NCBI GenBank assembly: GCA_944380945.1
Contig: CALWJG010000033.1
Coordinates: forward strand, 1 to 12,460
DNA from: an uncultured Agathobaculum sp.
Lineage (GTDB): Bacteria; Bacillota; Clostridia; Oscillospirales; Butyricicoccaceae
DNA length: 12,460 bases
Direction: 5' to 3'
Below, in pieces: positions 7,204 through 12,460 of the stretch. Every line of letters begins with the position of its first letter. The first letter of the stretch is position 1. Under the pieces are notes generated by a model. The model did not search any database, had not been told where the DNA came from, and saw nothing but the letters and a program-made list of their open reading frames with translations. Position numbers and translations under genes: made by a program.

Positions 7204-7251
7204 CCCGCAAAACAAAACCTACTCAGCGGCCATGCGAGTAGGTTTTGCGGG
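7204..7251 (-). terminator. Rho-independent terminator or attenuator after gerW
   Basis: On the minus strand an 11-bp perfect stem (7246-7236 with 7224-7214; arms AAAACCTACTC and GAGTAGGTTTT, 11-nt loop) is followed by TTTTGTTTT. A further 5 bp (CCCGC 7251-7247 with GCGGG 7208-7204) can extend the stem across a GTTTT bulge. It begins 12 nt after the gerW stop. The outer arm overlaps the Shine-Dalgarno of the next gene. Confidence 0.75.
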
Positions 7252-7262
7252 AAGCTGCGGCA

Positions 7263-7697
7263 TTATTCGTCGGTTTCCTCGGTCTCCGGGGCGGCAGGGG
7301 CTGCCTTTCCCTTGTAACCCTCCATGAAATTGGAAACCTTGTTGATCGCGCCCGGGATCATCTCGACCAGACGGTCGATCGTGGTGCACGCCTGCGCGTT
7401 GACGCCGAGGATGTTGGCGCTGCCGTCGCGCGTGATGATCAGGAAGCACACGGGCACTACGGTCACGCCCGCGCCGCCGCCGCCGCCAAAGGCCAGCGGG
7501 GCCTGCGCCGGGCCGGCATGCTTGGGCAGAAAATCGCTGCCGCCCGAAGCAAAGCCGAACGTCACCTTGGACACCGGGATGACGGTCGTGCCGTCCGCGG
7601 TGGTGATCGGCGTGCCGATGATGGTATCGACGTCGACCATTTCCTTGATCTTGGCCATGGTCTCGGTCATCAGGCTGCTGATGGGATGGTCATTCAT
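7263..7697 (-). CDS. ytfJ: GerW family sporulation protein (YtfJ)
   Basis: A 144-residue protein of the GerW/YtfJ family, associated with sporulation and spore germination in Firmicutes. The sequence shows the family pattern: an N-terminal helix, GTPITTADGTTVIPVSKVTFGFASGG (about 28-53, given here as the start and end of a longer conserved stretch), a glycine-rich stretch GGGGGAG (about 71-77) and VTVVPVCFLII. The C-terminus is an acidic Pro/Ala tail. The ATG overlaps the stop of the DUF2953 gene by 4 bp (ATGA), matching the ytfI–ytfJ pairing known in Bacillus. The molecular activity is unknown for the family. A terminator lies just downstream. Confidence 0.92.
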   Translation of the reverse strand: MNDHPISSLMTETMAKIKEMVDVDTIIGTPITTADGTTVIPVSKVTFGFASGGSDFLPKHAGPAQAPLAFGGGGGAGVTVVPVCFLIITRDGSANILGVNAQACTTIDRLVEMIPGAINKVSNFMEGYKGKAAPAAPETEETDE

Positions 7698-8335
7698 GGT
7701 TCAATCGCCTCTTCTTTCTTGATCAGCCGTTTGTACAGTCTATATAATTCCCGGCCGTGCCGCAGCAGCACGGTGAGCAGCTGCAGCGGGCGCAGGGAAC
7801 AATTAACGGTAAACGCCCACTCGGTGTGGTCCGCCTCGAAATCCGCGTCCACATCGACGTGGTAATCGTGCATATCAAAAGTATTCTCCAAAAACGGCAC
7901 GAGCATGCCGGTCAGCGCCGCCGAAGTGCCCAGCAGCATGCCGGTCTCGGCCGCGTCGTCCGTGCCGATCAGCACGCGCACGCGCAGCCGGCTGATGCGC
8001 ATTTTGTCCGCCAGCTCGCCCAGCAGGGTCATCGCCAGCGACGCCAGCTCGCGGACGTCCACCTCCTCCCGGTTGAGGGAGTAGCGGTATTTCGGCTTTT
8101 TGCGCCGCTTTTTCGGTTTTGGCTTGGCCTCGTCCCGCGGCGCGGCGGACGGGCGCCTGCGGCGCCGCGGCCAGACCGGCACGCGGAGCAGGCCCCAGCA
8201 CGCCTCGACGCTGACCGCGCCGGTCGCGCCGACCGCTTCGACGCCCGTGCGCACGCAGAGCAGCGCGAGCCCGAGCAGCAGCGCCAGCGCGGCAAGGCCG
8301 GCCAGCACCGCCAGTATCCAGAGGATGACGCCCAT
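7694..8335 (-). CDS. DUF2953 domain-containing protein (YtfI-like)
   Basis: A 213-residue protein. An N-terminal transmembrane helix (about 4-28) is followed by a strongly basic linker with RRRRR (57-61) and KPKKRRKKPK (73-82). The C-terminal part has the DUF2953 pattern, with an alternating-strand stretch around residues 120-185. Function is unknown; the family is repeatedly found next to ytfJ in spore-formers, as here. ATG at 8335 lies 7 nt after the scpB stop, with GGAG spanning the end of scpB as a weak ribosome binding site. It is likely a single-pass membrane protein, and the basic linker probably lies at the membrane surface. Confidence 0.85.
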   Translation of the reverse strand: MGVILWILAVLAGLAALALLLGLALLCVRTGVEAVGATGAVSVEACWGLLRVPVWPRRRRRPSAAPRDEAKPKPKKRRKKPKYRYSLNREEVDVRELASLAMTLLGELADKMRISRLRVRVLIGTDDAAETGMLLGTSAALTGMLVPFLENTFDMHDYHVDVDADFEADHTEWAFTVNCSLRPLQLLTVLLRHGRELYRLYKRLIKKEEAIEP

Positions 8336-8342
8336 CGTCCGA

Positions 8343-8957
8343 TCACTCCGTTTCCGCCGGCGTGCCGTCCTGCGGCCGGCCGGGCGTGCTCTGCGCGTCC
8401 GCCGCGTCCGGCTTGCCCGTATCCATATCCAGCTTCAGCTGCTCGCTCTCCCCGAGCGCGGGCAGGGCGGGCAGATCGTCCAGACTGCTGACGCCGAACG
8501 TGCGCAGAAACTGCTCGGTCGTGCGGTACAGGATGGGGCGGCCAGGCACATCCAGACGGCCCGCCTCTTCGATCAGCCCCTTTTCCGCAAGGCCGGCCAC
8601 CGTGCCGCCCGAATCGACGCCGCGCAGCTGGTCGATGAACGCGCGCGTCACCGGCTGGCGGTAGGCCACGATGGTGAGCACCTCGAGCGCCGCCGGGGAC
8701 AGCGAGGGCGGCCGGCGCGACTCGGTCACGCGGCGCGCCGCGTCCGCGTACAGCGGCCGGGAGCAGAGCTGGAGCTTGTCCTCCAGCCGCAGCAGCATGA
8801 GCCCGCGGTTTTCAAAATCATATAAATTCTCCAGCGCGGCCGCGGCCTCCATCAGTTCCCCGCTCGAGACCTCCAGCGCGGCGGCCAGCCGCTCGACCGG
8901 CACTGCGTCGCCCGCGGCGAACAGCACGGCCTCCAGCCCGGCTTCCAGTTGGGTCAT
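8343..8957 (-). CDS. scpB: SMC-Scp complex subunit ScpB
   Basis: A 204-residue winged-helix protein that dimerises and binds ScpA to form the kleisin complex with SMC in chromosome segregation. Family features: the start LEAGLEAVLFAAGDAVPVERLA, a middle segment RPPSLSPAALEVLTIVAYRQPVTR and GRPILYRTTEQFLRTFGVSSLDDLP near residue 155. The last ~35 residues are a low-complexity, Pro/Asp-rich tail. The ATG overlaps the scpA stop (ATGA), with GGGAGG 7 nt upstream, consistent with coupled synthesis of the two partners. Confidence 0.96.
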   Translation of the reverse strand: MTQLEAGLEAVLFAAGDAVPVERLAAALEVSSGELMEAAAALENLYDFENRGLMLLRLEDKLQLCSRPLYADAARRVTESRRPPSLSPAALEVLTIVAYRQPVTRAFIDQLRGVDSGGTVAGLAEKGLIEEAGRLDVPGRPILYRTTEQFLRTFGVSSLDDLPALPALGESEQLKLDMDTGKPDAADAQSTPGRPQDGTPAETE

Positions 8958-9673
8958 TCCGCGCCCTCCCCTTTTTCGTTTGTCAGTGTCAGTTCCATAT
9001 CCTCTCCGTCGCCCTCCAGATGGATGCGGTGCGTTTTGGACAGCTCGAGCACGGCCAGAAAGGTCGCCACGATCTCCGAGCGGCTCTTCGCATCGTCAAA
9101 CAGCCGCTTGAACGGCAGACGCACCTGACGGATGAACCGCCGCAGGATCGAGGTGATGCGCCCCTCGACCGGCGCGGGCTCGCGCCCGACGATGCCGGAA
9201 AACGCACTCGCCGGGGGCGGGACGCGCTGCTGCGCCCGGCGCAGCAGATTGCCCGCGGCGCGGAGCAGGTCGTTTACCGACTGGCGGTATTCCCGCGGGG
9301 CAGCGCCCAGATGCTCGGGCGGCTTGACGAAAATATCCCGGCCGATCTCGCCCTTTTCCCGGAAATAGCCCGCCGCCTCCTTGATGCGCTGGTATTCGAG
9401 CAGCATCTCGACCAGATTCGCGCGCGGGTCCTCTTCTTCCTCTTCCTCATGCCGCGGCAGCAGCATTTTGGACTTGATCAGCATCAGCTGCGCCGCCATC
9501 GCGACGAAATCGCCCGCCACGTCCAGATCCATCGCCTCGGCCTCATGCAGCACGGCGAGGTACTGGTCCAGAATGTCCGCGATCGGGATGTCGTAAATGC
9601 TGACCTTGTTCTTTGCGATCAGGTGCAGCAGCAGGTCGAGCGGACCGTCAAAATGTTCCAGATGAAACTCCAT
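8954..9673 (-). CDS. scpA: Segregation and condensation protein A (ScpA kleisin)
   Basis: A 239-residue kleisin that bridges the SMC heads together with ScpB. The N-terminus FHLEHFDGPLDLLLHLI and the KVSIYDIPI segment are diagnostic, followed by AAQLMLIKSKMLLP, an acidic run EEEEEE (about 77-82) and a C-terminal winged-helix region (KSRSEIVATFLAVLELSK). An in-frame GTG at 9682 is possible, but AAGGTGG ends 5 nt before ATG at 9673 and the family begins at this methionine, so the ATG was chosen. It starts 10 nt after the protease gene's stop, and its stop overlaps scpB. Confidence 0.95.
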   Translation of the reverse strand: MEFHLEHFDGPLDLLLHLIAKNKVSIYDIPIADILDQYLAVLHEAEAMDLDVAGDFVAMAAQLMLIKSKMLLPRHEEEEEEDPRANLVEMLLEYQRIKEAAGYFREKGEIGRDIFVKPPEHLGAAPREYRQSVNDLLRAAGNLLRRAQQRVPPPASAFSGIVGREPAPVEGRITSILRRFIRQVRLPFKRLFDDAKSRSEIVATFLAVLELSKTHRIHLEGDGEDMELTLTNEKGEGAE

Positions 9674-9683
9674 GCCGCCCACC

Positions 9684-10340
9684 TTATAAAATATGACTCA
9701 TCAGCAGCGCCGCCCAGCTGAGGATCTCGCGCGCCACGCGCGACATGATGCCGTCCAGCCAGCCGCGCCACAGCGCAAAGACGAACAGCAGGATGATGAA
9801 CGGCTGGTAGCGCTGCAGCCTGAGCGACCAGGAAAACGGCAGGTATGCGTCCAGCACGCGCGAGCCGTCCAGCGGGTGCACCGGGATCAGGTTGAACACG
9901 CCCAGACCGACCGACATGCTCGCCACAATGGCGAGGAATTCGCCCAGCACCTGCAGGAACGTGCTGTCCCCATACGCCCAGATCACGAAATACAGGCAGT
10001 AGGCGACAAACGCGGTGAGAAAATTGGCCGCAGGCCCGGCCAGCGCAGTGGCCGCCATGCCGGTGCGGCGGTTTTTGAAGTTCGAGATGTTGACCGGCAC
10101 CGGCCGCGCCCAGCCGAAGCCGAACAGCAGCAGGCACAGAAAGCCGAACGGGTCGATGTGCGCCAGCGGCGACAGCGTCAGCCGTCCGGAATCGCGCGCC
10201 GTGCGGTCGCCCATCAGGTAGGCGGCGGCGCCGTGCGCCGCCTCATGGACGGACAGGCACAGCACGACCGCGGGCAGCGACAACGCCAGCGTGATCAGCG
10301 CGGCGCGCAGGTCGCCGCTGAGCAGAGTTCTCAAAAGCAA
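9684..10340 (-). CDS. Site-2 protease family protein (peptidase M50, YwhC-like)
   Basis: A 218-residue integral membrane metalloprotease of the short site-2-protease group. The zinc motif H32-E-A-A-H36 lies in the second hydrophobic segment, and the second metal motif NLIPVHPLDG (150-159) supplies D158. About five to six hydrophobic segments are visible (roughly 14-32, 63-80, 97-121, 130-152, 174-190). The substrate is unknown. The start is TTG at 10340, with AGGAGGAG about 8-10 nt upstream; no ATG fits. It is the first gene of the leftward series, behind a strong promoter and a hairpin-rich leader of about 80 nt. Proximity to scpAB is common in Clostridia. Confidence 0.92.
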   Translation of the reverse strand: MLLRTLLSGDLRAALITLALSLPAVVLCLSVHEAAHGAAAYLMGDRTARDSGRLTLSPLAHIDPFGFLCLLLFGFGWARPVPVNISNFKNRRTGMAATALAGPAANFLTAFVAYCLYFVIWAYGDSTFLQVLGEFLAIVASMSVGLGVFNLIPVHPLDGSRVLDAYLPFSWSLRLQRYQPFIILLFVFALWRGWLDGIMSRVAREILSWAALLMSHIL

Positions 10341-10359
10341 AGGGGTTTCTCCTCCTGTT

Positions 10360-10403
10360 CCGGCGCAGAAGCGCCGGGATGTGCTGCATCCCGCGCAGAC
10401 GGG
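10360..10403 (-). promoter_or_regulatory. Hairpin-rich 5' leader of the site-2 protease operon
   Basis: Three perfect stems lie side by side in the leader: CCGGCGC/GCGCCGG with a 4-nt loop (10360-10377), GGGATG/CATCCC with a 5-nt loop (10376-10392) and CCCG/CGGG with a 6-nt loop (10390-10403). Neighbouring stems share 2-3 bases, so they compete. The first ends just before the ribosome binding site. No known riboswitch is recognised, and the function is unknown. Confidence 0.4.
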
Positions 10404-10428
10404 AGCAGTCTACTGCATATATGAAAGA

Positions 10429-10457
10429 ATTATACCACAATCGGCGCAAATTGTCAC
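10429..10457 (-). promoter_or_regulatory. Sigma-A promoter of the leftward operon
   Basis: Read on the minus strand: GTGACA (10457-10452, 5/6 to TTGACA) – 17 nt – TATAAT (10434-10429, perfect). The predicted start near 10422 gives a leader of about 80 nt to the site-2 protease TTG. Confidence 0.85.
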
Positions 10458-10592
10458 CTGTTTCTTTGCCTTTGCGCGCGCCAGCCGCACGCCTGCGGCG
10501 CGGCGGCGGCCACATGACCGGATGCGTCTGCCCGCCGGCCTGTTAATTTCCCGAAAATATTTTGCCCGGCCGTGTTCAGAATCCGTCATGTC
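10458..10592. other. Remainder of the divergent intergenic region
   Basis: I see no gene in this part of the 339-nt gap between the divergent operons. It holds a very GC-rich stretch with a short hairpin (GCCGCA/TGCGGC, 10484-10499) that has no T-tract on either side, then an AT-rich run (10543-10562) upstream of the rightward promoter. Confidence 0.6.
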
Positions 10593-10609
10593 TTAACAGA
10601 TTTTTAACA
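10593..10609 (+). promoter_or_regulatory. Tandem TTAACA direct repeat, OmpR/PhoP-type response-regulator box
   Basis: TTAACA (10593-10598), GATTT, then TTAACA (10604-10609): two identical hexamers with an 11-bp period. It ends 10 nt before the -10 and covers the -35 position, where no sigma-A hexamer is present. The spacing is that of binding sites for tandem OmpR-family dimers (for example the PhoP box TTAACA-N5-TTAACA). Which regulator binds is inference; the regulator encoded downstream is the simplest candidate. Confidence 0.6.
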
Positions 10610-10616
10610 GGATTTC

Positions 10617-10625
10617 TGTTATACT
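10617..10625 (+). promoter_or_regulatory. Extended -10 promoter of the two-component operon
   Basis: TG-T-TATACT (10617-10625) is an extended -10 element without a recognisable -35 at 17±1 nt. The predicted start is near 10632, about 48 nt before the kinase ATG. This suggests activator dependence through the TTAACA boxes. Confidence 0.6.
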
Positions 10626-10641
10626 ATAAGTTAGACCATAT

Positions 10642-10662
10642 CGGTGCGCCGGCAGCGCACCG
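10642..10662 (+). promoter_or_regulatory. Leader hairpin just ahead of the kinase ribosome binding site
   Basis: CGGTGCGC (10642-10649) and GCGCACCG (10655-10662) form a perfect 8-bp stem with a 5-nt loop. It ends 3 nt before GAGGAGGG (10666-10673), the Shine-Dalgarno of the kinase. It has no T-tract, so it is not a terminator; it may stabilise the mRNA 5' end or modulate initiation. Confidence 0.45.
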
Positions 10663-10679
10663 TCCGAGGAGGGTGTTCC

Positions 10680-11762
10680 ATGCCGCAGCAAAAGGAGAAG
10701 CGCCGGCTGTTTCCGGTCTCTCTGCGCGATTTTCTGATCTTTATCGGCATTTTTACCTGCGCAGTCGTGCTGTGCCTGCTGCTGAACCTGCTGGACAGCA
10801 GCGAGGGCTACGCCTCGCCGGTGTTCGTGCTCGCGGTGCTGCTGATCTCGCGCTTTACGAACGGATACCTGTTCGGCATTTTGGCCGCGGTGCTGGGCGT
10901 CGTCGCCATCAACTACATCTTCACCTTCCCCTACTGGGCGATCAACTTTACGCTGGCCGGCTATCCGCTCACCTTCCTGACCCTGCTGGTCATCTCGCTC
11001 GTCACCTGCACGATGACGACCAAGATCAAGGAGCAGGAGCGCCTGCGCGCCGAGGGGGAAAAGGAAAAGATCCGCGCCAACCTGCTGCGCTCGGTCTCGC
11101 ATGACATCCGCACGCCGCTGACCTCGATCGTGGGCTCGATCTCCGCCGTGCTCGAAACGCCCGGCCTGTCCCACACCGAGCAGCAGGCCTTCCTCGAGGA
11201 TGCGCGCGAGGAAGCCCAGTGGCTGGTGCGGCTGGTCGAAAACCTGCTGTCCATCACGCGCATCGGCGGGACGGGCGCGCCCCTTGCCACGCAGGAGGAA
11301 GCGGCCGAGGAGATTTTGGACGCGGCCGCGCGCAAATTCCGCAGGCGCTTCCCCGCGATACGGGTCGCGGTCTCCGTGCCGGACGAGCTGCTGCTCGTGC
11401 CGATGGACGCGATCCTGATCGAGCAGGTGCTGAGCAACCTGCTGGAAAACGCCGCCATCCACGGCGGAACGACCACCCGCATCGCGCTCTCGGTCCGCCG
11501 CGAGGGGCGCGAAGCGGTCTTTGCCGTACAGGATAACGGCAGCGGCATCCCCTCCGCCGTGTTCCCCCGCCTGTTTGACGGCACGCTCGGCCCCAGCGAA
11601 ACGCCCGCGGGGGACGGCAAGCGCAACATGGGCCTCGGCCTTTCGGTGTGCATGGCGATCGTGCGTGCGCACGGGGGCACGATGGACGCAAAAAATCTGA
11701 GCGACGGCGCGGAATTCACCTTCCGCCTGCCGCTTTCCGAAAAGGAGCCTGTTTTGACATGA
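10680..11762 (+). CDS. Short KdpD-like sensor histidine kinase (DUF4118)
   Basis: A 360-residue membrane kinase. Four closely packed transmembrane helices (about 18-38, 46-60, 64-80, 95-112) form a DUF4118/KdpD-type module. A short charged helix leads to the HisKA domain (SVSHDIRTPLTSI, phosphoacceptor H141) and the HATPase_c domain: N-box LLENA (N257), DNGSGIP (285-291), F-box FPRLFDG and GLGLS (318-322). All catalytic boxes are intact. It lacks the long N-terminal KdpD sensor/Walker domain, the universal-stress domain and any obvious GAF domain of full KdpD. The frame is open from 10644, but ATG at 10680 has GAGGAGGG 6 nt ahead. Its TGA overlaps the regulator's ATG. The signal is unknown; potassium or turgor is only suggested by the family. 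No kdpFABC is in view. Confidence 0.93.
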   Translation: MPQQKEKRRLFPVSLRDFLIFIGIFTCAVVLCLLLNLLDSSEGYASPVFVLAVLLISRFTNGYLFGILAAVLGVVAINYIFTFPYWAINFTLAGYPLTFLTLLVISLVTCTMTTKIKEQERLRAEGEKEKIRANLLRSVSHDIRTPLTSIVGSISAVLETPGLSHTEQQAFLEDAREEAQWLVRLVENLLSITRIGGTGAPLATQEEAAEEILDAAARKFRRRFPAIRVAVSVPDELLLVPMDAILIEQVLSNLLENAAIHGGTTTRIALSVRREGREAVFAVQDNGSGIPSAVFPRLFDGTLGPSETPAGDGKRNMGLGLSVCMAIVRAHGGTMDAKNLSDGAEFTFRLPLSEKEPVLT

Positions 11763-12460
11763 ATATCCGCGAAAAAGTGCTGGTCGTCGAGGACGAAAAA
11801 GGCATTGCGCACTTCATTTCCACCATTTTAAGCTCCAACGGCTATGAGCCGCTGCAGGCCTCGACCGGCTCGGAGGCGATGACCATGATCTCCTCCCACT
11901 GTCCGGATCTGGTCATCCTCGACCTCGGCCTGCCCGATATGGACGGGCTGAACATCCTGCGCAGCCTGCGCGAATGGTCCAGCCTGCCGGTGGTCGTGGT
12001 GTCCGCCCGCTCGCATGAGCACGACAAGGTCGAGGCGCTCGACCTCGGCGCGGACGACTACCTGACCAAGCCCTTCGGCACCGCCGAGCTGCTCGCGCGC
12101 GTGCGCACGGCCATCCGCCACACGCGCACCACCTCGGACAACGACGAGATCGCCCAGCGCGGCACCTATACGGTGGGTGAGCTGACGATCGACTACAACA
12201 AACATCAGGTGCTCGTGCGCGGCGAAAATGTCCACCTGACGCTCAGCGAGTTCCGCATCGTGGCGCTGCTCGGCAAATACGCGGGCAAGGTGCTCACCTA
12301 TGACTACATCATCAAGGAGCTGTGGGGCCCGCGCGCGGGCGGCAACAACCAGATCCTGCGCGTCAACATGGCAAACATCCGCCGCAAGATCGAGAAAAAC
12401 CCCGCCGAGCCCGAATACCTGTTCACCGAGGTGGGCGTGGGCTACCGGCTGGCGGAGAAC
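11759..12460 (+). CDS. KdpE-like OmpR-family response regulator, partial at the 3' end
   Basis: 234 codons from ATG at 11759 to the window edge without a stop; the reading is almost complete for this family (about 230-240 residues). The receiver domain (about 1-118) shows the acidic pair E11-D12, phosphoacceptor D55 in VILDLGLPDMDG, S82 in VVVSAR and K104 in LTKPFG. The C-terminal winged-helix domain carries LTLSEFRIVALL and ends VGVGYRL, the usual OmpR/KdpE terminus. The ATG overlaps the kinase stop (ATGA), so kinase and regulator are coupled. It probably binds direct-repeat DNA, making the tandem TTAACA boxes upstream a candidate autoregulatory site (inference). Confidence 0.94.
   Translation, partial: MNIREKVLVVEDEKGIAHFISTILSSNGYEPLQASTGSEAMTMISSHCPDLVILDLGLPDMDGLNILRSLREWSSLPVVVVSARSHEHDKVEALDLGADDYLTKPFGTAELLARVRTAIRHTRTTSDNDEIAQRGTYTVGELTIDYNKHQVLVRGENVHLTLSEFRIVALLGKYAGKVLTYDYIIKELWGPRAGGNNQILRVNMANIRRKIEKNPAEPEYLFTEVGVGYRLAEN

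Noticed and set aside
10243..10389. Possible 48-codon upstream frame from ATG 10389 overlapping the protease start
   Set aside because: No Shine-Dalgarno ahead of it, the ATG sits inside a leader hairpin, and the peptide is Arg-rich with no recognisable features.
10484..10499. GCCGCA/TGCGGC hairpin between the divergent promoters
   Set aside because: Short, in a very GC-rich stretch, with no T-tract on either side; probably chance.
1..12460. Mobile elements, CRISPR arrays, tRNA or rRNA genes, defence genes
   Set aside because: I read both strands for transposase or integrase genes, regularly spaced repeats and RNA genes, and saw none; the gene content is core.

Overview
The window looks like a core chromosomal segment from a GC-rich, spore-lineage Firmicute. 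The best guess is Clostridia of the Oscillospirales/Ruminococcaceae kind. This rests on four things: the IspH–ribosomal protein S1 fusion typical of Clostridia, a GerW/YtfJ sporulation protein, the ScpA/ScpB–DUF2953–YtfJ gene order, and strong GC bias with many TTG/GTG starts and classic AGGAGG-type ribosome binding sites. I see no mobile element, CRISPR array, tRNA or rRNA.

Layout. Everything from 1 to about 10340 is on the minus strand, so it is read right to left. A good sigma-A promoter (10429-10457) opens the series: site-2 protease -> scpA -> scpB -> DUF2953 protein (YtfI-like) -> gerW/ytfJ. An intrinsic-terminator-like hairpin (7204-7251) follows. Then come a D-Ala-D-Ala carboxypeptidase -> rluB-type pseudouridine synthase -> (promoter plus palindrome) -> RpiR-family regulator -> HI0933/BaiN-like flavoprotein -> cmk -> plsC -> ispH::S1, which leaves the window at its left edge. 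Most junctions are overlaps of 1-11 bp or very short gaps, which suggests translational coupling. From 10593 to the right edge the strand switches. A promoter with tandem TTAACA boxes leads into a short KdpD-like (DUF4118) sensor kinase overlapping a KdpE/OmpR-type response regulator that is cut at the right edge.

How the genes relate. The leftward genes are mostly housekeeping: chromosome condensation (ScpAB), sporulation (YtfJ), cell wall (carboxypeptidase), rRNA modification (RluB), nucleotide (Cmk), phospholipid (PlsC), isoprenoid (IspH) and translation (S1). The rightward pair is a two-component system that probably regulates itself through the tandem boxes.

Most interesting. I found no wholly new system, and most of the window is ordinary core genome. 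The strongest unexplained signals are regulatory. (a) Inside the IspH part of the IspH–S1 fusion is an AT-rich patch with a good sigma-A promoter (extended -10). A perfect AAGGAGGT lies 7 nt before an in-frame ATG at the fusion joint, so S1 is probably also made separately. (b) A TTAACA-N5-TTAACA direct repeat replaces the -35 of the two-component operon. (c) A palindrome spans the -10 of the rpiR promoter, suggesting autoregulation of the downstream housekeeping genes. (d) The terminator hairpin before the carboxypeptidase can also pair with that gene's Shine-Dalgarno region.
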